A DNA stretch of 64,000 nucleotides from Apostichopus japonicus. Taxonomy: Eukaryota > Echinodermata > Holothuroidea > Aspidochirotida > Stichopodidae. This document shows positions 39,059 through 49,560 of the stretch, one piece after another (positions within the stretch are counted from its first letter, which is position 1; each line of letters begins with the position of its first letter). Position numbers and translations under genes: made by a program. The DNA lies in NCBI RefSeq assembly GCF_037975245.1, contig NC_092571.1, forward strand, positions 20,670,917-20,734,916, written 5' to 3'. The notes below the pieces were generated by a model. That model was not told the DNA's origin, made no database searches, and saw only the letters and a list, made by a program, of their open reading frames with translations.

Positions 39059-40565
39059 TACATACATACAATAAATACATACTGTAGTGTAGAAACATAA
39101 CTTCCATAAATTGTAACTTAACTATTGTTTTCTGATGTATATGGACTGTAGCCCATGGTATTCCAATGTTTGGCTTGGTGACCCCGTTTCCACCTTGATC
39201 ATCTTGGGGACCCTGGGGTGGTGAATATTGTGGCCTGGGAATGGGGCTTACAAGAAGGAGGTATCTCCCACACATCTGAGTATATTTTAGAGAATTAAGG
39301 GTGGCTGGCTGCAATATCGTGTTTGTAGTAATTTGAAGTAATTTTAGAATGAAGTATTTGAAGCAAATAATTTATTTTCAAAATTTTCCACTCTTTTTCT
39401 TCAAATATTGGCAGTTTTTCTTTACTCCTGAATCATTGTGGACCCTTCAAAACATTTAGGGGACCCTCAAAGGGTCATAATCCCCAGTTTGAATATCTAG
39501 GGTCTACATTACCTATCTGAAAAGTAATTAGTGGCTGGTTGTTAATATGCTACTAGGGAATTCTACTGAGTGGTGTCTGAGTAGGCAAGTCAAAATGAAA
39601 TATACACACCATGACACCAAGAGTCCTAACATGCACACATAACCTACACTTAAAATTTAGTATCTATATACCTTTATGAAAGTTTTACCACGCGAGTGTG
39701 TAGCAAGAACCAACAGCTGTCTTGCTTATAAAATGACCCAACTGATTATTTACCATTTGTCAAACAATTAAAATGCTTTAAATGCCTAACATTAAGGAAT
39801 AGGTACTGTTAGGTTTTTTTAGCACTACGATTGCTATGTAATGTAATAGCATGGACAAAAAAAGGACCTTATCGACATCATAGCTCCTTACAGTAGTTCC
39901 ATAGCAGTATACAGTATATGGTTTTAGTTTGTTTATGTGTACTGTGAGCTAAACTAATACAATACTGCCCCCAAATCTGACCGGTTTGGGAATTTACGAG
40001 CGACGAAACTTAACTGTTTACTTATACAGGCTACACGACTGGAAACGTTTTTGCACTTCACCCTCTATTTCTACTTGATTTACGTGGAACATGTCAAAAT
40101 CACCGTGACGGATTCCACGGGGTAAATGCTAAAGCGGTTGTGCTGCTCATGCATATTCAGAGCCTCTCACTGCTGGCTGGCTGAATGGGATAGCAGGGAG
40201 TGAGGATGTCACATGCTACACAAACGACTCCATACAGCATCTTTATCTTGACAGACATATTCTGGAGTGCAGATGGAGGGATTGAACTCTCAACAAGAAC
40301 GCACACAGGAATGAAAGAGACCATCACATTTATCTATCAATATGTGGTATACCCCAGCTGCTGATTACATGGTTTAATATAGGGTTTCAACTAACACCCG
40401 AATGGGCAATCTGGATCAGTCTTGTACAGTGGTACTCCTCTATACCAGACTCATAGTACAGTAAATAGTAGTATAGTACTTAAAACAGTATTCATGAGTA
40501 CTAAACGAGTACAAGTGGATTTCCCTTTGGTATGAGTAGGAGCACAAGTACATGGCGCTAAGTAC
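39059..40565. other. Intergenic, no gene seen
   Basis: 39170-39510 has G/C-rich words such as GACCCTCAAAGGGTC suggestive of an old repeat, but no second copy was found here. Confidence 0.5.
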
Positions 40566-40569
40566 TTAA

Positions 40570-40923
40570 AGGGGTGTAGACTCGCGCACAAAGAAACGTC
40601 TAATGCCGGTAACCTGACCTAGTTTCGAATGAGGTGTAACAGAAGTGTTAGACACCATTCTCGATCCCAGAAAATACACACACAGCTTGCTTCCGCCGGT
40701 AATTAGACACTAGTGTACAGTCAAACATACAGCTACGGTCAATACTCACAACACAGTGTACATAGCAGCGTGGACATCTCAGGTCTAAATAAAAGATAAC
40801 AAGGTATCACATTTCATTACTATATGCATTTTGTAGCGACAAGAAGAAAACTTCATTTGCAAGCAACGGAAAGTTCACTTTTTCAGAGTGTGGCACGCGG
40901 TTTGGGACGAGTCTTCAATGCCT
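40570..40923 (+). mobile_element. TTAA-flanked MITE, family B copy 2
   Basis: TTAA at 40566-40569 and 40924-40927, with ends AGGGGTGTAGACTCG and GAGTCTTCAATGCCT. Reverse complement of the 37170 copy, 3 kb away. Together they could pair as a 0.35-kb inverted repeat. Confidence 0.85.
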
Positions 40924-41431
40924 TTAAAGGTCAAGCGACACGTAGCAGATTCTACCCCTTTGGAGATGGAAAATGGACATGGAGTTGGGTTTTTCTTAAC
41001 ATTAGAATTGTTCAATTTTACATTATTGAAAGCCAACTCTATATGTCCCTTGACCTTTAAACTTACACTGTTTCTATACTAGATTTAATCAGCAAAGCAG
41101 AATAATTTTACAGTTATATATTGACATAATCATCTTTCTTTGTCGTTGTCATATACCACTTATTAACAGATTCACTCAAGAAACTGTTCCAATGAGCATT
41201 CCACAGGGAACCTTACTTATAAATTCTTCATTAGCAGAGGTCTTTGGTAGGTAGGCCTCTATTTCTGTCACAAAGTATCAGCTTGGCCTATGTTTAAATA
41301 CTAGTAAATTGTGAAGGATTTACTCATGCTGTTCTTGTACTGCCAGTCTTAATTCTCAAAATATAATACATTTGTCGCAAAATGCTGTAACAATACACTG
41401 GATTGTGTGAGATGTTATATGGTTGAAAGTG

Positions 41432-41785
41432 GTGCTGGTACTTGGTGTCTTTTACCCATTTGGTGTTACAGACCTGGTTTTGTGTTTTTCTTTTGAACTT
41501 CATTTGATATATATAGATAGGGTTTTTTATTGCCAATGGATGTGTTTTATTGAAGAACTCTCACCAAGGTGCACAACAAGTACCTAGTTCAACAAGTACC
41601 TGCATGTGCTGGTACTGTACTTTGTGTCTTTAAACCATTTGGTGTTACAGCCCTGTTTTCGTGTTTTTCTTTTGAATTTTATCTGATATATATAGATAGG
41701 GTATTTATTGCCAATGGATATTTTTTATTGAGGAACTCACCAAGTGGATATACTGTACACACCAAGTACCTAGTTCAACCATGCT
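41432..41785 (+). repeat. 174-bp tandem duplication
   Basis: 'gtgctggta', 'catttggtgttacag', 'gtgtttttcttttgaa', 'gatatatatagatagggt', 'ttgccaatggat' and 'agtacctagttcaac' are all present twice at a 174-bp spacing. Confidence 0.9.
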
Positions 41786-42174
41786 GTAACGTTTGGGTTA
41801 TTGACATTACAAGAAAGTGTCATATAGAAACACAACAAAAACTAAACAGACGTAAAACTTCTAACCATTAACCGCTGACTGCCCCTGGATTCTAACCATT
41901 GTCTGGACCAACGATGACTTTGTTCTGATTTGTTTGACAATTGGTATTGTAAAAAGGAATTTCTTTTGTCCCATGGTGGCACCATTTGTGAGAGGCAAAG
42001 GAAAGAACACACATAATGTAAATGCACGCACACAGTAAAAGCACCAACGTTGCATAGGTTCATTTTTCATTCAGGAAGGAACCAAACAATCATTTGTTCA
42101 AAAAATAATCAGTGAATTTTTATCTAATAGGTCACTTTCCTTTATTCCCTTATTTCTGCTTTCTCTTTGCCTTC

Positions 42175-42450
42175 TAGTTTTGCAAAATATATATAAAGCC
42201 GTGCAAAATTTCTTTCAAGTTTTCAGTACAGTGTACGCAATTTTACAGAGCTACAGAAATGAGACAACGATGTCAGTATTGTTTTGATTTTCTGTATTGT
42301 TTCCGACTTTCCCTAATTTTACCAATCAAATCTGGTATGGACTATTAACTAAACAGCTTGCATTTTACCCTCCAATACCTCAAAAATGCAAAATTTCTAT
42401 GGGGACGTTTCCCCCTTAGCCCCCACAAGGGCCCCTAAGATGGGCCTCAA
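42175..42450 (+). repeat. Dispersed repeat C, copy 2
   Basis: Second copy of the window-start repeat, in the same orientation, ending in a G/C-rich 'ccccttagcccccacaagg' segment where the first copy has 'cccttaactcccataaggt'. No termini or target duplication could be defined. Confidence 0.85.
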
Positions 42451-42798
42451 AAGGTAGGACACCCACATTTACCATTTCTGTGTACAAATCAATAGTAAAC
42501 AGGGTACAAGATACAGTACTTCATTCTTTTTACAAAAATGTTACAAAGAGCAAAATGGTATTTTAGTGTACAAGGTTCCATATACTGATATTTATGTGCA
42601 GATACAATTCAGTACCTAATACAGTAGTCTATATAACGTAAAACAGCAATGGATTTTGAAATTTAAACTTGTACAAAACTGATGGATTGACAACATTGTG
42701 AATAATTTGTTATTAAAAGAAAAAATTCCAGACATTTGAATCATAGCAAATGAGACTACCAAAATATCAACTTGAAGAGCACTCAATTGCTAGAACTG

Positions 42799-42852
42799 GT
42801 TTTTTTTGGGGGGGGGGGGTGGGTGGGGGGTGGGTGGGGGTGGGGGGGGCTT
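42799..42852 (+). repeat. Poly-T/poly-G tract, quadruplex-prone
   Basis: A T8 run, then G12 and about 40 bases of G-runs interrupted by single T (GGGTGGG patterns). Strong candidate G-quadruplex; also hard to sequence accurately. Confidence 0.85.
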
Positions 42853-43069
42853 TGGAAGTGTTTTAGAAAGTTCTGTCTTCTGTGATCCTGCAAAGGAATC
42901 TGCTTTATATCAGACCAACAATATTATCTTATAGGATATATAGAGTGGCTTGTAAAGAACAATCTTTGGGCTGCATTGGTAAATGTGATTTTACATTGCA
43001 TCAAAAGAAAATAAACTTACTTGTAAATGAGTATTTGTTAACGAAGATCAATGCTAAAATCTAATATCA

Positions 43070-43160
43070 ATTTTGATGGCTTTGTCATGTATGTTTAGAC
43101 TTCCTCAAGTCTTAAATCTAATAAATACACATATAAAAATATATATATAATATACAGGCA
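43070..43160 (+). repeat. Dispersed repeat E, core fragment
   Basis: Carries AGACTTCCTCAAGTCT (43097-43112), a one-centre variant of the family palindrome, preceded by 'gatggctttgtcatgtatgt'. Confidence 0.5.
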
Positions 43161-43314
43161 CACTAAGTAATTATGCCACTGGCAGGTGAAATCTCTAGAT
43201 TACAGCTTTGGTTTCTTTTGATATAGTTAAAAATGATCATAGCTCTGTTACTATATCAATGCTAGTAAAATGGGTAATGTTGGAATCTTCATCACTGTTG
43301 CAAGAACATATTAA

Positions 43315-43885
43315 AGGATTGGTCCAGTTGTCATACATGTTTATGTTATATGAAAGAGGACAATAAAAGAAACACGATGGTGAAAAAACTGTCCAAATAT
43401 CTTTTTCGGTTAAAGAGATATATTCAAGTGTAAAGTTTTATCAGATTGTGTAGAAACTGCTGAAATCTGACTAGCTGTGATGTCACATCCTCACATTCCT
43501 GAAAAGTCTTTGTTTTTTCTCTAAATATTTTGTGAGATTTCATGACTTTCAACCAAAAGATATGTCAGGAGATCTCATATTTGTCAAAGGAAGTATTTGA
43601 GATTAAACATCTGAAGAATTTTTGATTATATTATTTTCAAATGTGTTAAAAAATGTAAATAATTTTTAAAGAAATATATTCACAAATGTTAAGGAAGTGA
43701 GGATGTGACGTCACACCCTCACAGTAAGTCTTTCTACACCAGTCGTTTTCAAAGAAATTTGGATATCTTCAAAGTGTCATATCTCCTTAACAGAGCAAGC
43801 TATCATGGTAGTTTCTTCACTGTTCTTTTTGTCTTTTTGTGCTCTTTCATACAAAATAGACATGTCAAACACCTGAACCAATCCT
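43315..43885. mobile_element. TTAA-flanked foldback MITE, 571 bp
   Basis: TTAA at 43311-43314 and 43886-43889. Ends AGGATTGGTCCAG and CTGAACCAATCCT are inverted, and homology between arms extends inward over roughly 180 bp to the mirrored GTGATGTCACATCCTCAC / GTGAGGATGTGACGTCAC segments. No coding capacity. Confidence 0.87.
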
Positions 43886-43964
43886 TTAATTGTACATAAC
43901 ATATCTAATCACACAAAAAAACACAGTATAAGTAAAAGAAAAAATATTCTAAAAACCAAAATTA

Positions 43965-44040
43965 ATTTTGAAGGATCTGTGATGCATGTTTAGACTTGAT
44001 CAAGTCTTAAAACTAATATAAGGGCACACTAATGATCACA
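43965..44040 (+). repeat. Dispersed repeat E, core fragment 2
   Basis: Perfect AGACTTGATCAAGTCT at 43992-44007, preceded by 'gatctgtgatgcatgtt' and followed by 'taaaactaata', like the 43070 fragment. Confidence 0.55.
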
Positions 44041-44197
44041 TGAAGTATACAGACATCTTTAATAGGAAAACCGCACTGGCTACATTTCGTCCTCTTAAGT
44101 ATGCCAAATGAAATTATGAACATGACCTGTTGCATGTCCCTTGACCTTTAAAGAATTTGTAGAACTCTAGCTACTGACTGATCTGCAGTGTTTTGGG

Positions 44198-44257
44198 AAT
44201 TTAATAGCATCAACAAATTTAATAGCATCAACAAATTTAATAGCATCAACAAATTTA
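44198..44257 (+). repeat. 18-bp tandem repeat, 3 units
   Basis: AATTTAATAGCATCAACA repeated three times exactly, with a partial fourth. A perfect short array suggests recent slippage. Confidence 0.95.
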
Positions 44258-44479
44258 TCACTTAAAGGTGCCACAAACTGAACCATCATCTATTTAGCTT
44301 ATAAATATGGCAGAGATCTTTGTGACAAAGATCTTGCTCCAATCGGGAAAAATCTTGTTTGAAAAGTTTGGACTGTGGTATACAGCTTTGGAAACCTAGC
44401 TGTGATGTCACACTGCCCCTAGGATCTATACCATTTTGCTTTCTCTATTTTTCATTTCATATTTCATGGTTTGTATTTT

Positions 44480-44711
44480 AAATCCTCCTGCAAGCAGGAA
44501 CTCGCAGAGAGGCCCTCATTGGCTTTTATTCAAAGCCGAAAGCTGACCGAAGTCAGTCTCTTAGATTCATATTTTAACGTCCATGATTATAAATTGTCAA
44601 TTGTCACCAACTCTGTACTACTGGACAACATACATTAATCTTGGAGTGACTCAAACTCTGGACCTTATGATTGAATGGCACTAGTGTAAACCACTGAGCT
44701 AACACTCCCTA
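44480..44711 (-). mobile_element. tRNA-derived SINE, family 2, full length
   Basis: Minus strand starts GGAGTGTTAGCTCAGTGG, giving A box TAGCTCAGTGG (44691-44701) and B box GAGTTTGAGTC (44648-44658). The body contains ATCATGGACGTTAAA-type and GACTTCGGTCAGCT segments and ends near the palindromic CCTGCTTGCAGG. Confidence 0.87.
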
Positions 44712-44749
44712 AGGTATAGACTGCTAGTTACAGCATTGCTGCACTGACA

Positions 44750-45276
44750 CCAAAGCCGTCATTTGGCAGTGTTAAGTGTTTCAATATTTAAGATATACTA
44801 TTTGACCCATCTACATTACATATATTATCATACTTGAAGAAAAACATAACAGATTGAGGCAAATGTGGCTCAATGATGTCATATTAAGATTTGGCTTAAG
44901 TCTTCAACCTTGTGTGTGTGAAGGAACAATAAATATATGTATCATCTCCATTCTCCGTACTGGAATATGATTTTTATTACTATAGCTGCTGTCTGGTTAT
45001 CGCTATCAGATAAACCTATAACGATCAGTGGATTTGTATCCCATTTACCTCAAGAAGCTGCTGGACACCTTTTCGAATGATGTCATCTAAAGATTTGGCT
45101 CAATTCTTCAACCTTGTGTGTGTGAAGGAATAATAAATATATGCATTACCTCCCTACTGGAATAAGATTTTTATTACTCTAGCTGCTGTCTGGTTATCTC
45201 TATCAGATAAACCAATAATGATCATTGCATTTGTATCCCATTTACCTCAAAAAGCTGCTTGACAGTGTTTTCGAAG
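44750..45276 (+). repeat. Dispersed repeat E, copy 3, internally duplicated
   Basis: About 200 bp from 'aatgatgtcat' through 'ttcaaccttgtgtgtgtgaa', 'agctgctgtctggttatc' and 'tttgtatcccatttacctca' is present twice in tandem (about 44875-45075 and 45076-45276). Confidence 0.8.
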
Positions 45277-45679
45277 AGCCATGGTAAGACACAGAATTTC
45301 ATAATGAAATATCGTACAAAATCCGATAGATTCAATTTATTAGAAGGACGTTTAATTTATGGAGTACAAAGATCTCTTCAGGCCTACGCAGGTGTCTCTC
45401 GTTGAGAAGGACACTTCATCCTCTTCACTCCTTTTAATGGCAACACTTTACTACACTAGACAATTATTATTAGAGAGAGAGAGATACATGCATACAATAT
45501 GCAGCTGCTCATAACTTGTGTTGAAAATTCGAACACTTTGAGACGCATGATTAGCTCCACAAATTTATAGCGTTGTTATCTATAGAAATATGCTAGAAAT
45601 CTCTACTTATAGGGGAAAACAGATTGGAAAACTGTGGAAACATTTGTAAATGATCTGGCTTACTGCATATCAGATGTGT
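45277..45679. other. Intergenic, no gene seen
   Basis: Plain sequence with a short (GA)n run at 45473-45484. Confidence 0.6.
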
Positions 45680-45684
45680 GTATG

Positions 45685-45731
<47 letters not shown>

Positions 45732-45815
45732 GAAATTGTAGTGAGCTGGAAAATCCAGAACAGTGAAAAAATTTCCAGCCTCCACAAGGGTGAGTCGAAC
45801 CAAGTTACCCGGGCC
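45680..45815 (-). repeat. SINE-like repeat seeded on (TA)n, copy 1
   Basis: A (TA)n tract is followed by 'attgaaattgtagtgagctg', 'gaaaatcc' and 'ccagcctcca', then a decayed tRNA B-box-like segment (gtcgaacc). It is repeated directly at 45828-45926. Confidence 0.6.
45681..45728. repeat. (TA)n microsatellite
   Basis: Almost uninterrupted TA dinucleotides after a TGTA-type start; the longest pure dinucleotide tract in the window. Confidence 0.95.
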
Positions 45816-45827
45816 TATATATATAAA

Positions 45828-45926
45828 TATATAACATATATATAATTGAAATTGTAGTGAGTTGGAAAATCCATAACAGCGAAAAAACTTCCAGCCTCCA
45901 CTGGGATTCGAACCCGGGCCTATATG
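45828..45926 (-). repeat. SINE-like repeat seeded on (TA)n, copy 2
   Basis: Same unit as the preceding entry, with a better B-box-like GGGTTCGAATCCC on the minus strand (near 45904-45917). No clear A box is visible, so only the 3' part of a tRNA-derived element seems present. Confidence 0.6.
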
Positions 45927-46839
45927 TAAAGATTCACTGAATGTTTGAGTTTTAACTGAATATTCATGATTTGAAAAGTCTTGGTTTGCACTTCTTTCTC
46001 GAATGATATGCAAACCTTGTAAAATTATTATATTTTTTTTTATAACAGGTATCCTGCAATCACTTATCAACATTAATTGTTTTCTTTGTTTCATTCATAT
46101 AAGGACATCAGCCACTCCAGGAAACGCCACTCCAGGAAACTGCCCATGGCACTTGACAGTTTCATTTCACAAAATGACAAATATTTGCATTGATCATTCA
46201 CATGCAATACTAAGTCCAACTTATAATGAATGTCATTATATACATGGGCAAGATATACTGATAGTTCAGACATAATAGGAGGCTGGTATAGTGGTTGACT
46301 CATTCTGCTATCACATTCTCATATAACACTTGTCTCCGTTTTTCACAAAATAAGATTACTCTGAATAACATAACTGATATGCATTGATTCAATATATGTG
46401 ATGTAATGTAAATCTGTATAACATTATACATGTACTAGTATGTAATATAATCTCATTTAATTTAATTTAATGTCATTTGATATACAAAATGAGATTTTAT
46501 GTGATGCAATGTAATGCAGTTCCATGTGGATGCAATTCATGATCCATTATATAGTATATTTATTTGGTTGTCTTGTCCTTCTGTTTTGATTATCTTGCTT
46601 GTAATTTCTCTGTTTTTGTAGTTTTCCCTTCTTTTTTCTCTGCTTTAAGAATATGTAGACAGAAAGAACAATGGGATCTATTAGTCTGTAATTTGCTATG
46701 TTCAAGATAAAAACACCCACACCCACACCCAAGTATAGAATAATCATCTCAGCTTCATTATTTGGTTTGTGTTTCCATATTACCAGATCATCACTAAATT
46801 CTTACCCTCAGCTCTACAGTTTGAACAATAAGTATAGTA
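45927..46839. other. Intergenic, no gene seen
   Basis: 'tcatttaatttaatttaatgt'-like low-complexity words near 46440-46480; no exon signals. Confidence 0.6.
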
Positions 46840-46902
46840 CATGTTCTTATTGTCCAACACACTTGAAGCTAGACTACACACAAGCCTTTAATTACTACAA
46901 TA
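46840..46902 (+). repeat. 63-bp direct repeat, left flank of MITE copy 2
   Basis: catgttct...tgtccaacacactt...aagctagactacacacaagc... is repeated at 47282-47344 with only a few mismatches. The MITE sits exactly between the two units. Confidence 0.9.
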
Positions 46903-47281
46903 CGTAGGAGCCCAATTTGATTTCGGGGACTTGCCCGAAAAATATAACCAACATTTTTCACACGCCTTGCACGCACGTTCAACATGTTAATGTGCATATA
47001 GGCATGCATCGGTTATTCCATCGCATGCCAATTACATCCAATCATTTGCCGTATTATTACCCTTCCATATTTGTTGGAATTTTTGGGGAAGTCATTACAA
47101 TAATAATGATAATAATGATATTAGTTTAACCATTGAAAAACACATTGCAATTTATTTTTCTTTCAGTAGGTTTTTTCAGCATTTCTCAGCATATTGCCCT
47201 AACTTTCACAAAAATATTTGGTTGGGGACTGCAGCCCCCCCCCCCCCCCCCCCCCAGCCCCCCTGCCTTCCTACACCTATG
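46898..47281 (+). mobile_element. hAT-like MITE, family A copy 2
   Basis: The body is homologous to copies 1 and 3: cgtaggagcccaatttgat start, 'gcatcggttatt', 'ttaaccattgaaaaacaca'-type core, and a C-tract near the end. The left terminus is eroded (CAATACGTAGG) and the right ends CCTACACCTATG. No short target duplication is evident; a 63-bp direct duplication flanks it instead. Confidence 0.8.
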
Positions 47282-47344
47282 CATGTTCTAACTGTCCAAC
47301 ACACTTAAAGCTAGACTACACACAAGCCTTTAATTACTACAATA
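47282..47344 (+). repeat. 63-bp direct repeat, right flank of MITE copy 2
   Basis: Second copy of the 46840-46902 segment, starting immediately at the MITE's right end. It is far longer than a transposition target duplication. Confidence 0.9.
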
Positions 47345-47841
47345 TGTGAAAACACACAGATTGAGGCACATGCTTGGAGACTATGGGCCAACATTATCCA
47401 TCATTGTGTGGGTGGAATGCCAGAAGATCTACTAAAAAAACATGCCAAGGCCAAGCAGACAAAGCATTCATGTTATAACTTCTAATGACCTGAAAATATT
47501 TCTTCATTGTAGGAGATGCTATCTTTATGCCATAATTCCTGCAGGGTATGATAAAATGAAATGGAATGAGGGGCTAAACAATCCTTACTTAAAATTTCAA
47601 GAATAAAGGCTAGCTATTCTTTAAAAAACTAGTATTAACCTTCCATCAATTAATCCACCAACCTCTAACCCCCAGTGACAAAATAATCAGTCTTTAAGTT
47701 GATCAGATATGCAACACATGTTGTTTTCACAAATTGTTGCTTAGAAACTGAAATTACATATAACAAGCATTGTCTGCTGAAGAAAATATTGTATTAAACA
47801 AGGCAAACAAGAAGTATGTACAGCAGCGGGAATTTGTAAAA

Positions 47842-48010
47842 CACCCAGTTGAGACAATTCTTTCCATACTGTACTTTCATGTCATGCTTTGAAGCACTAA
47901 TACTGACAGTATGAGCAGTATAAATATCATGTTTCTAACAGATAAAAGTTAGGAACTTTTCATACTGTCAAAATATGAGTGCTTTGAAGAATCTTGTGCC
48001 TGACATGTCT
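47842..48010 (+). repeat. Hairpin repeat F, copy 2
   Basis: Same order of blocks as 16842-17002: 'cacccagttgagacaatt', 'catgctttgaagcact', 'gacagtatgagcagta', 'agttaggaact', 'gtgctttgaag'. Probably a small MITE; no target duplication was defined. Confidence 0.75.
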
Positions 48011-48090
48011 AAGATATGGACTGGGAGAAACAGGAAATTATGGGATAAACAAAATCATATTCTCATTTTCATTATTTAATTAAAAGGTAT

Positions 48091-48702
48091 CCAGTCAAAA
48101 AATTTCCTTTTACCAAAACTTCCCTGCTTTTTTAAGACCAAAACGTTACGCTTTTTACCAAAACGTCCCCGCAGTCAAAACATCCCTATGAGTCGATCAA
48201 AACGTCCCCGCTTTTATAATCAGTTGGAATGCAAGTGTGGATGTTTTTAGGTCAATCAAAGAGTGAGGATAAGTATAGTTTAGGTTGAAAACACAGTTTT
48301 TAAGAGTGGGAAGTGCCGGTTATCTCAATGTTACGTAATTGTTGAGCAAAATTTCCGAGATCAAAAGTAAAATAGACATAAATAAGTCATTTTGCAAGGA
48401 TTTTTTACTATTTACATTATTGTTGTATATTTTTTGTTTTCGTTAATTCACTGAAAAACATATAGCGTATACCTTTATCATACCAAATATAATTAAACGA
48501 TACAGTGAAGTCCTTCATGATTTATTTAGCACCTGTAATCCAACTTGCATGCCGATAACTGTTAATGAATGTGATAGACGGGGACGTTTTGACTTACGGG
48601 GACGTTTTGACCAACGGGGACTTTTTGACCAACTGGGACGTTTTGACCAAAAGCGGGGACATTTTGGTACAGGGACGTTTTGGTAAAGGATGTTTTGACT
48701 GG
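48091..48702. mobile_element. 612-bp foldback element with GTTTTGACC-type arrays
   Basis: Ends CCAGTCAAAA and TTTTGACTGG are inverted and followed by TA. Each arm is a run of variants of a 15-18 bp unit, (G)GTCAAAACGTCCCCG on the left and its complement on the right, with matching order near the ends (CCTTTTACCAAAACGTCCC types). The central 0.35 kb is AT-rich and non-coding. Superfamily not recognised; TA flanks hint at a TA-targeting transposon. Confidence 0.7.
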
Positions 48703-49182
48703 TAAGCACTTAAAATAATGCAATATGTGTATCACTAAACTAGGCTCAGTATGTTATTTATCCCCAGGGCCTGAACGGACTCACACAGCCTCTGCCAATG
48801 TTGTTTTTTTCTTTATAGGTGGACATTACTGCACAAAATCTTGTTTAAATACACTAACCATACTTCAACAAATATGTGATGTTCTGTAGTATTGTTTATC
48901 CTCAGTGGTATATATTTTAGTGAAAAATATTGCAGAATTTTCCACTTTTTTACAATCATATTTAACCATGAAGTATGAATAAATGATATTGCCAGGTAGT
49001 GACATATTCAATGAAACTGCTCAATTTGAAGCCATCTTGCCAATTGTTATTTTCACCGATTGACTGATTGTGATGCTAAAATCGTCATACATCTGCAAAG
49101 GTAAACTCCGGGCCTGATCTTTAAGTTTTGTTGAGAGTTAAGAGTTGTAAGTGCACAGACAATACATTTGATTTAAATGGAT

Positions 49183-49560
49183 ATTTCATTTCATTTCATT
49201 ATATATTTGATCCAATCAAAAAGCAGTATACAAACAACAAAGTACGAAAACACAAAACGGATCAGGATGTACAAAAGGAAACCAAATTCCTGTAGCCCGG
49301 AGGCCTGTACACCCTTACAATAAGAGACCTAGAACTAAAAAAAAATATAAAAACCTATAATATTCACAAATAAACCATAAGAAAAATAAGAATTAAAAAT
49401 GACAAATTACACAACATGTGATAAAGCTAAGAAATGTTCCTTAATATTGCACACAAATGACTGGTAAGAACACACAAGAGCAAATTCCTGGTCTCAGGGG
49501 GAAGTTCATTCCAAATCCTAGGAAATTGGTTCAAAAATTCATTTTTAAAACATATATCAT
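49183..49560 (-). mobile_element. LINE 3' end
   Basis: Read on the minus strand: the last codons of a reverse-transcriptase ORF, about 0.25 kb of T-rich 3' UTR, and a tail of ATGAA-type pentamers ending near 49183. Pentamer tails and the upstream R-x-WN-x-LP motif suit L2/CR1-like non-LTR retrotransposons. It is 5'-truncated. Confidence 0.65.
49427..49560 (-). pseudogene. LINE ORF2 C-terminal fragment
   Basis: The frame reads MIYVLKNEFLNQFPRIWNEL and PPETRNLLLCVLTSHL, then AILRNIS and TAG at 49427-49429. F-P-R-x-W-N-x-L-P is the common C-terminal signature of L2/CR1/Jockey-type ORF2 proteins. No reverse-transcriptase domain remains. Confidence 0.6.

Noticed and set aside
44648-44711. Functional tRNA gene (second)
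   Set aside because: Same reason: a tRNA-like head of a SINE with a diverged B box and a conserved non-tRNA body.
45660-46094. 144-codon open frame on the minus strand
   Set aside because: It is a read-through of two SINE-like repeat copies and a (TA)n tract; the repeated peptide (GPG...EAGNFF / WKFF) comes from the DNA repeat.
48515-48709. Open frame encoding KRPRWSK-like basic repeats
   Set aside because: Arises from the GGGACGTTTTGAC-type units of the foldback; no start context or homology.
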